A stretch of 64,000 nt of DNA. Source: a bacterium (lineage in GTDB: Bacteria > UBP6 > UBA1177 > JAKLFG01). Below are positions 16,067-24,034 of this stretch, piece by piece. The notes beneath the pieces are model-generated. The model was not told the origin of the DNA. It ran no database searches and saw only the letters and a list, made by a program, of their open reading frames with translations. A program made the position numbers and the translations under genes. The stretch is from contig JAKLIW010000006.1 of NCBI GenBank assembly GCA_022709425.1, positions 62,001 through 126,000 on the forward strand, written 5' to 3'. The stretch's first letter is position 1; each line of letters starts with the position of its first letter.

Positions 16067-18510
16067 GTAAACGATCCCCTATCCCGATACTGACCCACTA
16101 CCGCGATCTCCCCTATACGCGGCTACTGGTCTGGTTCCCCGGCGGCAGTTCGCGCGAATCGGCCTCCGAGCTGGGTTGGGCGCATCTCATCGAACATCTG
16201 CTCTTCAAACTCCGGCATGACGGCGCGACGCTCGCCGAATTCGTCGAGTCGCTCGGCGGCCACAGCAACGCCTTCACCTCGCACGATACCGTCGTGGTCG
16301 AGGTATCGGTCCGCACCGACGATGTCGACCGCGTGCTGAACTACCTCTCGGCGACGCTGTCACTCCCGCTCACCACCATCGGGCAGCGCGATTTCGAAGA
16401 GGAACGCGGCGTGGTCATCGAAGAGCTCCGGATGTACCGCGACGAACCGAGCGAGAACCTCTTCACCACCGCGATGAAGAACCTCTTCCCCGGCCATCCC
16501 TACGGCCGCGAGATCATCGGCGAAGAGGAGACGCTGCGCGGGGCGACGCTCGCGAAACTCGAGCGGTTCCTGCGCGGCAAACTCTCGGTAAAACCCTTCG
16601 CCGTCATCGCGGGCGGCTACACCGGAAAGGGACGGCTCGAACTGCCGCAGAGCAGCGAACTCGCGCCGCTCATCCTTGAACCGTGGCCCACCGAAAAACG
16701 GTTCCGCATCGACCACCGGCAGAACAAGGACTACTTCCTCGCCGCGTGGCGGCTCCCTCCCGAAACGGGCGAACGGCTCGCCGCGATGCGGCTCATTCAC
16801 GCCATCGTCCACGGGATGGACGGCAGTCGCTTCTACAACAGCCTTGTGTATGAATCGGGCACCTTCGACAACATGGCGGTCAGCGTCGTGAACGGTCTGG
16901 CCGGCATATCGTTCCTCCAGAGCATCGCCTGCGATCCGACCCGCGAAGCGCCCCGCGTAGCGCGCTGGATGAAGGAGTGGCGACGGCTCGACTTCACCCA
17001 GAGCGAACTGGCCCGCGCCCGCGAAGTGCTCTACAGCGAAGAATGCTACGCCGCCGAAGGTGTCGGCGGAGTGGCCGACGCGATGGGCCGCAGTTACCTG
17101 CAATGCGGCGATCCCTACCGGCTCGAACGCGATCAGTTCTGGCACCTGTTCCACCTGTCGGCCGCCGACCTGTGCGCCTTCAAGGAGAAATATCTGTCGC
17201 TCGATGACGCCGTCATCGGCGCGGCGCTTCCCCCCCAAAGCCGCTTCTCGTTCGCCGCGACGATACCCGCCGCCGCGCCGGCGCGGCCCGCCGCGGACGA
17301 CGGTCTGCGAGTCGAGAAAAAACATGTCCGCTACACCTTCATGCGCCGCGACAGCGCCCCCTTCGTGTCGATCTACGCGCTCAAAAAATGCGGCGTCATG
17401 GGCGATATCCCCGGCAAGGCCGGATCGATGCGGCTCATGCTCGAAGTGCTCACCACCTCGGCCGCCGGGATGGACAAGGAATCGACCGAAGAGTTCCTCG
17501 ACCGCTTCGGCATCACCCTCTCGCCGGTCGCCGGCAACAACACCGGCGGCATCCGCCTGCGGGTCCGCGACAGCTTCCTGAGCGAGGCGGTCGACATTCT
17601 CGGCCGTATTCTTCATAACCCGCTCCTGCCGGACGATTTCACGCACGAAAAGGACTACACGCTCAATAATCTGTCGCTGAAACGCGAATCGCCCGAAGCG
17701 CTCCTCCGCGAACGGATACCGGCGCTCCTCTTTGCCGGGACCGCCTACGACCATCCGCTTGAAGGGACACTCGACAGCGTCGCCGCCACCACCTTCCGCG
17801 ACCTGCGCGCGGCACGCCGCTCCTTCTTCGCGAAAGGGCGCTGGGGGCTCGGGGTGAGCGGCGCGGCCGACCCGTCGCTCGCCGACCGGATCGCCGCGCT
17901 CCTGCCGCGTCACCGCGCGGAACCTTTCACCGAAACGCGGCGCGGCAAAGCGAAACTCGACGACCGCATCGTGACGGTGCCGGTCCCCGGCAAACAGCAG
18001 ATACACATCGCGCGGCTGTTTAAAGCACCCGGCATCCATGCCGCCGACTTCGAGACGATGCGGCTCATCGAACAGCTCCTCGTCGGGCAGAAGTCGCCCT
18101 ATTTTCAGGCGCTCCGCGAAGAGTCGGGGCTCGTCTACAGCCTTGATGTCTGGGGAATGGGTGGACTCACCGAAGGCTACATGGCGCTCTACGCCATCAC
18201 CTCCCCCGCCAATAGAGATGAGGTGATGCGCCGGATGGGGGCGACCGTCGATCTTCTGCGCAGCGGCGGCATCGCGCAGGACTACCTCGACGAGGTCAAG
18301 AACGGCCTGCGTTTCGAACATGCCCGGTCGCTCACCCGCAACGAATATCACGCCTTCAACCTCGCCCTTGAAGAGGCGCTCGATATGCCCTACGGCAACT
18401 ACCGCCGCCTGCCGCAGATGCTCGACACCATCACGCGGGACAAGGTCGTCGCCTGCGCGGAGAACTATTTCGGACGCGGCCTCTGGCTCGTGTCGGGAGG
18501 AGAGAAATGA
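16063..18510 (+). CDS. M16-family zinc metallopeptidase
   Basis: 815 residues, built as the usual duplicated insulinase/pitrilysin fold. The inverted zinc motif HLIEH is at residues 41-45, and the third ligand is in IEELRMYRDEP near 120, so the N-terminal half is catalytic. The C-terminal half (from ~430, including a second M16_C-like region) lacks the motif, as expected. No signal peptide is visible, so it is probably cytoplasmic. Family members degrade peptides or processed leader sequences. A GTG start at 16063 overlaps the mtaD stop; it is the only plausible start for the conserved N-terminus. Confidence 0.9.
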   Translation: MSKRSPIPILTHYRDLPYTRLLVWFPGGSSRESASELGWAHLIEHLLFKLRHDGATLAEFVESLGGHSNAFTSHDTVVVEVSVRTDDVDRVLNYLSATLSLPLTTIGQRDFEEERGVVIEELRMYRDEPSENLFTTAMKNLFPGHPYGREIIGEEETLRGATLAKLERFLRGKLSVKPFAVIAGGYTGKGRLELPQSSELAPLILEPWPTEKRFRIDHRQNKDYFLAAWRLPPETGERLAAMRLIHAIVHGMDGSRFYNSLVYESGTFDNMAVSVVNGLAGISFLQSIACDPTREAPRVARWMKEWRRLDFTQSELARAREVLYSEECYAAEGVGGVADAMGRSYLQCGDPYRLERDQFWHLFHLSAADLCAFKEKYLSLDDAVIGAALPPQSRFSFAATIPAAAPARPAADDGLRVEKKHVRYTFMRRDSAPFVSIYALKKCGVMGDIPGKAGSMRLMLEVLTTSAAGMDKESTEEFLDRFGITLSPVAGNNTGGIRLRVRDSFLSEAVDILGRILHNPLLPDDFTHEKDYTLNNLSLKRESPEALLRERIPALLFAGTAYDHPLEGTLDSVAATTFRDLRAARRSFFAKGRWGLGVSGAADPSLADRIAALLPRHRAEPFTETRRGKAKLDDRIVTVPVPGKQQIHIARLFKAPGIHAADFETMRLIEQLLVGQKSPYFQALREESGLVYSLDVWGMGGLTEGYMALYAITSPANRDEVMRRMGATVDLLRSGGIAQDYLDEVKNGLRFEHARSLTRNEYHAFNLALEEALDMPYGNYRRLPQMLDTITRDKVVACAENYFGRGLWLVSGGEK

Positions 18511-19292
18511 AAAAAAACAGTTGGTATCAGGCCATCCTTCCGCTCGATGCGCCGCTCGACCGCTACTACCAGATACCGGGCTTCCTCGGTAGCGCCGAAA
18601 AGGAGGGCGCGCAGATACTTTACTTTGAGAAACGACCCGATATCGCGCGGCGGCTCAAGGAACTCAAACTCGCCGTCCTTTCCGAAGGCGACTGGCAGGA
18701 ACTGTGGCGCGACTACTTCCAGCCGACCCCCTTCGCCGGGTTCACCGTCGTTCCGCCGTGGCTCGAAAACAAAGGAGACCTCATCATCAACCCCGGCCGC
18801 GGCTTCGGCACCGGCCATCACGAAACGACCGCCACCGTCGCCGAACTGATGCGCGGCGTGTTGGGCGATACTTCGCTTAAAACACTGCTCGATGTCGGCA
18901 CCGGTTCGGGTATCCTCGCCATCGCCGCGAAGAAGATACGCCCCGATATCGCCGTCACCGCCATCGACAACGACCCCGACGCCGTCGAGAACGCCGCCGA
19001 AAACCTCGATCACAACGGGCTGGCCGGGAAGATACGGCTTTCGGTGACGCCGCTCGCCCGCTTCAAGAAGCCCTACGACATCGTGGTGGCCAACATCATT
19101 TCGGGCACGCTCGTCCAGTTATCGAAAGAACTTCAGAAAAAATCCTTGAGATATCTTTTGCTATCGGGTATCCTACAGCACGAGCAGGGCTCCTTTATCC
19201 CGCGGATGGATCTTGCCGGCTTCCGCCTGATAAACACCGGCAAGCGCGGAGAATGGGTGAGTTTCCTGTTCAAGAGGGAACATGGGCGATAA
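18507..19292 (+). CDS. prmA: Ribosomal protein L11 methyltransferase
   Basis: 261-residue SAM-dependent methyltransferase that trimethylates ribosomal protein L11. NPGRGFGTGHHETT (residues ~92-105) is the PrmA hallmark; LDVGTGSGILAIAAKK is the SAM-binding motif I and VANIISG motif IV. Its N-terminal substrate domain is a little short compared with E. coli PrmA (~293 aa), but the catalytic domain is complete. Starts in a 4-bp overlap with the peptidase gene and overlaps the next gene by 11 bp. Confidence 0.93.
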   Translation: MKKNSWYQAILPLDAPLDRYYQIPGFLGSAEKEGAQILYFEKRPDIARRLKELKLAVLSEGDWQELWRDYFQPTPFAGFTVVPPWLENKGDLIINPGRGFGTGHHETTATVAELMRGVLGDTSLKTLLDVGTGSGILAIAAKKIRPDIAVTAIDNDPDAVENAAENLDHNGLAGKIRLSVTPLARFKKPYDIVVANIISGTLVQLSKELQKKSLRYLLLSGILQHEQGSFIPRMDLAGFRLINTGKRGEWVSFLFKREHGR

Positions 19293-20181
19293 CAAGACTG
19301 ATCGCGATTCATCGACGCAAGTACTGAACATTCAGGAAAACGCCGAACTCGATTTCCGCAAAGACCGTTACATCCTGCTCGAGATCTACGGCCGCAACCT
19401 CGGCAAACGGCGCGATATCGAGAAGGAGGGGATCGTCATCGGCCGCGCCGACGACGCCGATATCCCGCTCGACGATCAGTCGGTCTCGCGCAAACATGTC
19501 CGCATCACCAAACAGAAAAAGGAATTCATCGTCGCCGATCTGGGTAGCACCAACGGGACCTATCTCAACGACGCCAAGATAGAACAGGCGACCATCCTGC
19601 GCAACGGAGACCGCATCAAGATCGGCACCACCATTTTCAAATTCATTTGCTCCGACGACATGGAGGCCGAATATTTCGATCAACTGTATCAGTACTCCAT
19701 CCGCGACGGCCTGACCGGTCTCTACAACAAGAAGAACCTGCTCGAAACGCTCGACAACGAGTTCCAACGTTGCAAACGGTACGACCGGCAACTCACCGTC
19801 ATGATGATGGACCTCGACCATTTCAAGAAGGTCAACGACACCTACGGTCACCTCGTCGGCGACCGGGTGCTGGTGATGGTGGCCGAAGTACTCAAGAACT
19901 ATTTCCGCACCGCCGATTTCATCGCTCGGTTCGGCGGCGAGGAATTCTGCGTGATACTCCCCGAAACGGTGATTGCCTCGGCATACCTTACCGCCGAGCG
20001 GATCCGCATGGCGGTTTCAAACATCAAACTCAACGACAACGGCCGCGAGATAACGGTCACCATATCGATCGGTCTGGCCGCCTTCGAACCGAAAATGAAG
20101 AGTTTCACCGAACTCATCGAGGCGGCCGACAAAATGCTCTACAAGGCCAAAGAGGGCGGCCGCAACCGGGTCGAGAGCTGA
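19282..20181 (+). CDS. FHA-domain diguanylate cyclase
   Basis: 299 residues. Residues ~35-115 form a forkhead-associated domain that reads phospho-threonine (VIGRADDADIPL, SVSRKHVRI, LGSTNGTYLND). Residues ~130-299 are a GGDEF domain (DGLTGLYNKK, DLDHFKKVNDTYGH, RFGGEEF). GGEEF is an active variant, and RTAD five residues before it matches the RxxD product-inhibition I-site. Predicted output is cyclic di-GMP synthesis controlled by Ser/Thr kinase signalling. The kinase giant at 55013-59713 is the only such kinase in the window. Lies between prmA and gtrA-like in the gene run. Confidence 0.93.
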   Translation: MGDNKTDRDSSTQVLNIQENAELDFRKDRYILLEIYGRNLGKRRDIEKEGIVIGRADDADIPLDDQSVSRKHVRITKQKKEFIVADLGSTNGTYLNDAKIEQATILRNGDRIKIGTTIFKFICSDDMEAEYFDQLYQYSIRDGLTGLYNKKNLLETLDNEFQRCKRYDRQLTVMMMDLDHFKKVNDTYGHLVGDRVLVMVAEVLKNYFRTADFIARFGGEEFCVILPETVIASAYLTAERIRMAVSNIKLNDNGREITVTISIGLAAFEPKMKSFTELIEAADKMLYKAKEGGRNRVES

Positions 20182-20186
20182 CCGGT

Positions 20187-20618
20187 ATGTTCGAACGCCT
20201 TGCCGTTCTGTTCTCCCCGCAGTTCATAAAATTCTGTGTCGTGGGCGGACTCGGGTTGGTTACCGATCAGTCCATTTTCTTCCTTCTCAGCCTCACCATC
20301 GACCACTCCGGTCCTTTCATCAACGTGATCTGGATGGTCGGGTACGCCGTCGCCGTCCTGCAGAACTACCTCATCAACCACTACTGGACATTCAAAACCC
20401 AGACGCAGGACACCCACGCATCGAGCCGTGGGTTCGTCTCCTTTTTCGTCGTCAGTCTCACCGCACTCATTCCGCGATTCATCACCTACAAAGCGGTCCT
20501 GATCGTGCTCGGCGCCTCCCCGCTCACCCTCAATCTCGCCAACCTCTGCGGCATCGGCGCCGGCACCGTGGTGAATTTCTTCGGCTCGAAATTCCTCGTT
20601 TTCAAGAAGAAGAACTGA
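20187..20618 (+). CDS. GtrA-family membrane protein
   Basis: 143 residues with four hydrophobic helices and the GtrA pattern: FIKFCVVGGLGLVTDQSIFF at the N-terminus, QNYLINHYWTF in the middle and VNFFGSKFLVFKK at the C-terminus. GtrA proteins are thought to flip or help transfer polyprenyl-linked sugars for cell-surface glycans. The ATG at 20187 is chosen because it begins just before the conserved domain, 5 bp after the cyclase gene. The stop overlaps the dapF start by one base. Confidence 0.88.
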   Translation: MFERLAVLFSPQFIKFCVVGGLGLVTDQSIFFLLSLTIDHSGPFINVIWMVGYAVAVLQNYLINHYWTFKTQTQDTHASSRGFVSFFVVSLTALIPRFITYKAVLIVLGASPLTLNLANLCGIGAGTVVNFFGSKFLVFKKKN

Positions 20619-21385
20619 TGCGATTCCATAAATACCACGCGGCCGGCAACGATTTTATCATCACCGACGATCCGATCCTCACCCCGGCGCAGGCGCCGCG
20701 TCTGTGCGACCGCCGCACCGGTATCGGCGCCGACGGCATACTCTGGCACCGCACCGCACCGGATGCCGATGCGCAGATGACCATCATCAACGCCGACGGC
20801 ACCATCGCCGAGATGTGCGGCAACGGCATCCGTTGCTTCTGTCGCTATCTTATCGAACAGTACGGCCTGCGGAAGGAACGGCTTCTCATCCAGACCGGAA
20901 ATGGTCCTATCGAATGCCTCATCGACCGCACCGGCGGCGAGTGGCATATCACCGTCGACATCGGCCAGTCCACGCTGACCGCCAACCGCGGCCCGAACGC
21001 ATGGCGCGTCGACATCGGCAACCCGCACCTCGTGGTGCGGGGCCCCGCCGACCACGAAAAAGCGTGTGCGGAGGCCATCCGCCTGCAGGGGGAACACCAC
21101 GGCGACATCAATGTCGAAATGATGCTTTCCGTCGACAGCACGGCCCGCACGGTCGACCTCATCGTCAACGAACGGGGCGCCGGGTTCACGCAAGCCTGCG
21201 GCACCGGCGGCGGAGCCGTCATCGAAACTCTGCACCATACCGGCATACTCAAAGAGGGCGAAGAGTGGACGCTCCGGTTCCCCGGCGGCCCCATTCACTA
21301 CCGACGCGACACAAAAGGACACATCATCATGCGCGGCGACGCGCAGTTTGTTTACAGCGGATCGACCGATGCCCCAGCACGCTGA
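20618..21385 (+). CDS. dapF: Diaminopimelate epimerase
   Basis: 255-residue cofactor-independent epimerase converting LL- to meso-diaminopimelate for lysine and peptidoglycan synthesis. It opens with RFHKYHAAGNDFI. The two catalytic cysteines are in MCGNGIRCF (~68-76) and ACGTGGGAV (~190). It implies DAP-type peptidoglycan. The ATG shares its last-base overlap with the GtrA stop (TGATG). The next gene starts inside its end. Confidence 0.95.
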   Translation: MRFHKYHAAGNDFIITDDPILTPAQAPRLCDRRTGIGADGILWHRTAPDADAQMTIINADGTIAEMCGNGIRCFCRYLIEQYGLRKERLLIQTGNGPIECLIDRTGGEWHITVDIGQSTLTANRGPNAWRVDIGNPHLVVRGPADHEKACAEAIRLQGEHHGDINVEMMLSVDSTARTVDLIVNERGAGFTQACGTGGGAVIETLHHTGILKEGEEWTLRFPGGPIHYRRDTKGHIIMRGDAQFVYSGSTDAPAR

Positions 21386-22778
21386 ACCGACCGACATAGA
21401 GCGCTTTCTGCAACTCGCCGCCGCATCGGAACCGTTCCCCGAAAGCGAATTTTGCGGACAACGGCTTGAATTCTTCCGCGCCGTACTCGCCGAACTTGCC
21501 CGCCGGGAAGCGTTGACGGCCCGCGACGAGGCGGTTTGCGATAAACTCATCGCCGCACTACTCGCCAAAAAACGCTTTTTCGATGTCGCCTCCCTATACG
21601 CCGCCGTCAAGAATCGGCACGGTTTCGCCGCCGGCGACCGCGAACTGCACGCCACATTCAAGATGGTGCTCCTGCGCTATATCCGCGAGATATTCACGGC
21701 ATCGCTCACCTATCATTCCCCCGAACTCGATGCCCTGTTTTGCGAAACGCTCGGCAACGACCGCGAACGGTTCCTTGAACTGCTCGGTCATCTTTTTGAA
21801 GAACGACGCCTCTACACCATGCGCCTCTCACCCAATATCCAGAAGATGTTCTACTCCATCGCCGATGAGAATGTCCGCCATTTCGTTCAGTTTTCGAACA
21901 TCCACTTTCTCGCCTTTTACCTGTCGGCCATGAAAAACCTCGCGCAGGTCACCCCCGCCCACCTCGAGAAATGGATATCGCTCCTCCTTTCCCCCACCAC
22001 CAACCGCGAGATCATCGACAAGGTGCTCAAGGCGCTTCAAATAAATCCCGCCGGCGACTTCCTTCTGCTCTGCACCCTGCTCGCCCGCGACGACCAACGC
22101 AATATCGCTCTTTTGCTTCTGCGCGGCACTCTCGAAAAACGCCCTTATCTCCTCCGGGAGAATCGCGACGCTCTCGTCTTTTTCCTGACGCGCGCCATCT
22201 CATCGCATTTTTACGATTTTCACCGCATACCGCAGGATCAGAAAGTGACCCTGTCCAATCTCATCCTTTTCGCCGACGATGAAAAACTATTTGCGCATAT
22301 CCTTGCCGCTCTACAGGAACAGAACCCCGTCAACGATGCAAAACAGACCGAAACAAAGAAGATCTTCGTCGCCGTCTATGCCCGACTCGGCGAAAAAGAG
22401 CCCCGTTATCTTTCGACCCTGCGCGCGCTTCTGCGCGACGACACCATAGAAGAAAGCGTCCGTCAGGAGATCATCCGTGCACTGCGCGGACTTCCTCAAC
22501 AGGAAGAAAAAACGATGGTCAGCCCGCTCTTCGGCGGGACGGAGATTACACAACACCCTCAGGCCGTTGGCCAGCTCCCTGCGACAGAGAGCCTCCGACA
22601 AAGTTCCCCTGATGCAGGGGAGGCAGGAGGGGTGTCTTCTATGGAGTACAGCGGTGGGGTTGTTGTCGACGATCCCGACCCCGACGAAAAGACCCTTATC
22701 AGCCCGATGTTCGGCGGCTCCCCCTTTCCCAACGACGATCCCGAAGAAACCACCGTGGTGGATAAAAGACCACGCTGA
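21369..22778 (+). CDS. Unknown protein with repeated Thr motifs near the C-terminus
   Basis: 469 residues with no family I recognise. Residues ~10-370 look all-helical, of HEAT/ARM or solenoid type (for example VSLYAAVKNRHG, HFVQFSNIHFLAFYLSAM, QEIIRALRGLPQ). The last ~95 are low-complexity and carry EEKTMVSPLFGG, DEKTLISPMFGG and EETTVVDK. These resemble acidic-Thr phosphorylation sites recognised by FHA domains, like the ETT motif of mycobacterial GarA, and the FHA cyclase is three genes upstream. A palindromic DNA element (22553-22635) is inserted in frame between the first two motifs. An upstream TTG start is possible; the ATG is preferred. Confidence 0.7.
   Translation: MPQHAEPTDIERFLQLAAASEPFPESEFCGQRLEFFRAVLAELARREALTARDEAVCDKLIAALLAKKRFFDVASLYAAVKNRHGFAAGDRELHATFKMVLLRYIREIFTASLTYHSPELDALFCETLGNDRERFLELLGHLFEERRLYTMRLSPNIQKMFYSIADENVRHFVQFSNIHFLAFYLSAMKNLAQVTPAHLEKWISLLLSPTTNREIIDKVLKALQINPAGDFLLLCTLLARDDQRNIALLLLRGTLEKRPYLLRENRDALVFFLTRAISSHFYDFHRIPQDQKVTLSNLILFADDEKLFAHILAALQEQNPVNDAKQTETKKIFVAVYARLGEKEPRYLSTLRALLRDDTIEESVRQEIIRALRGLPQQEEKTMVSPLFGGTEITQHPQAVGQLPATESLRQSSPDAGEAGGVSSMEYSGGVVVDDPDPDEKTLISPMFGGSPFPNDDPEETTVVDKRPR
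22553..22635. repeat. Palindromic element embedded in a coding frame
   Basis: An 83-bp segment of nested inverted repeats. Outer arms are ACACCCTC and GAGGGGTGT. Internal hairpins are GGCC-GTT-GGCC, an imperfect AGCTCCC/GAGAGCCT, and CCCCTG-ATG-CAGGGG. It interrupts a pair of near-identical protein motifs without breaking the frame, and its composition is unlike its surroundings. It resembles short mobile palindromes (REP/MITE-like, or Rickettsia coding palindromes). No second copy was noticed in the window. Confidence 0.7.
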
Positions 22779-22793
22779 AGGCCATTGTGGCCT
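22779..22793. terminator. Weak hairpin between convergent genes
   Basis: AGGCC and GGCCT form a 5-bp stem with a 5-nt loop in the 27-bp gap between the unknown gene and maf. The following sequence is only partly T-rich, so terminator function is uncertain. Confidence 0.35.
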
Positions 22794-22805
22794 GAAATCA
22801 TTCGT

Positions 22806-23399
22806 TTATGTTTTATTCAACGCGAGGCCGTTAAGGAAGCCGAGGTTCTGGAGCGCGGCGATCGTCTCGGCGACCGGCAGGCCGATGACATTGGAGGCCG
22901 AGCCGGTTATCTCGGTGACCATGAAGCCGCCGGTCCCCTGAATAGCGTAGGCGCCCGCTTTGTCCATCGGTTCTTTGGTGGCGATGTAGTCGGCGATCTC
23001 CTTGGGCGTCAGTTCCTTGAAGGTGACATCGGTCGAGACCGAGAATACCTTCTCCTTTCCATCCCACAGAATGGCGACCCCGGTGATGACCTGATGGGTC
23101 CGTCCCGACAGGAGCGTCAGCATCCTTACGGCGTCGGCGGCATCGCGCGGTTTGCCAAGTATCTCGTCGTCGATAACGACGATGGTATCGGCCGCAAGCA
23201 CCGGGTCTTCATTGCCTTTAATTGCAACAATGGCTGCCGCTTTACGTTCCGCGAGCATCTGCGCGAAGGGAGCGGGACCCATCCCGGGGGTGACCGATTC
23301 GTCGACCTCGGGAACCACCACCTCGATGGGTATCGGGAAGTAGCCCATCAGTTCACGGCGGCGGGGACTTGCGCTGGCAAGGATCAGTTTTCTTTTCAT
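22806..23399 (-). CDS. maf: Maf-like nucleotide pyrophosphatase
   Basis: 197-residue Maf/Ham1-fold protein that hydrolyses dTTP/UTP or modified nucleotides as house-cleaning. The signature ILASASPRRRELM is at the N-terminus, followed by DESV, AADTIVV and a GAYAIQGTGGFMVTEITG block typical of YhdE-type enzymes. The ATG at 23399 is chosen because the GTG four codons upstream forms part of its ribosome site. Last gene of guaB-pabA-pabB-pabC-maf, 8 bp after pabC. Confidence 0.93.
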   Translation of the reverse strand: MKRKLILASASPRRRELMGYFPIPIEVVVPEVDESVTPGMGPAPFAQMLAERKAAAIVAIKGNEDPVLAADTIVVIDDEILGKPRDAADAVRMLTLLSGRTHQVITGVAILWDGKEKVFSVSTDVTFKELTPKEIADYIATKEPMDKAGAYAIQGTGGFMVTEITGSASNVIGLPVAETIAALQNLGFLNGLALNKT

Positions 23400-23407
23400 A
23401 TCACACC

Positions 23408-24034
23408 TCACTTCTCACTTCTCACGATCTCCCCCGGCACCACCCCGCGCAGGGCGTTGGTGAGCAGTATCTCGCCGTGCGCGAGATCGGCGACGACGAA
23501 GGGCTCCTCGCGCGCCGTGTAGCCGAAGCATCTAAGCATAGTTAGGAACTTGGCGCGGCAGATGCCGGGCAGTATCGTCCCGTCGTCGGGCGGCGTGAGC
23601 ACCGTTTCGCCGCGCACGATGAACAGGTTGGTGTAGCTCCCCTCGTAGACGCGACCGGTCGTGTCGACAAGGATCGCCTCTTCCCCTTCCGCGAGTCCGA
23701 AGTCGCGGCGCGGGAACACCTTCCACCGGCCGAGCGGTTTTTCCACTTCGACGATGCGACACCGGAAGCGTTCCACCGGCACCGGCGCGGGGAAAATCTC
23801 GATATCCCACGACCGATCATCCAGACGGCAGGAAACACGGAGTTTCCGGAACCCTTTTCCGGCGCGGAACCGAGTCGCGAGTTCGGTCCCGTGAGAATGA
23901 CGGTCGAACGGAACGGCAAAGTGTGCGGCGTGTTTTTCGAGCCGGTCGAGGTGGTCGTTCAACCATACGACGCGGCCGTCGTGAACGAGCGCCGTGGTGA
24001 AAAAAGCGTAGGGGCCGGTCACCTCACGAAACAA
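23408..24034 (-). CDS. pabC: Aminodeoxychorismate lyase (class IV aminotransferase fold)
   Basis: 208 residues of the PLP fold-type IV family. Signatures are the probable PLP lysine in GRWKVFPRRDF, EGSYTNLFIV and LPGICR. Sitting directly after pabA and pabB, with an 11-bp overlap, it most likely releases p-aminobenzoate from aminodeoxychorismate for folate. It is shorter than E. coli PabC (~269 aa), mainly at the N-terminus. Branched-chain or D-amino-acid transaminase activity is the alternative, but gene context argues for PabC. Confidence 0.85.
   Translation of the reverse strand: MFREVTGPYAFFTTALVHDGRVVWLNDHLDRLEKHAAHFAVPFDRHSHGTELATRFRAGKGFRKLRVSCRLDDRSWDIEIFPAPVPVERFRCRIVEVEKPLGRWKVFPRRDFGLAEGEEAILVDTTGRVYEGSYTNLFIVRGETVLTPPDDGTILPGICRAKFLTMLRCFGYTAREEPFVVADLAHGEILLTNALRGVVPGEIVRSEK

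Noticed and set aside
16360..18351. Long minus-strand open frame (663 codons) opposite the M16 peptidase
   Set aside because: It mirrors the real gene in a GC-rich genome and has no start context or recognisable motifs; the plus-strand frame has zinc motif, overlaps and coupling.
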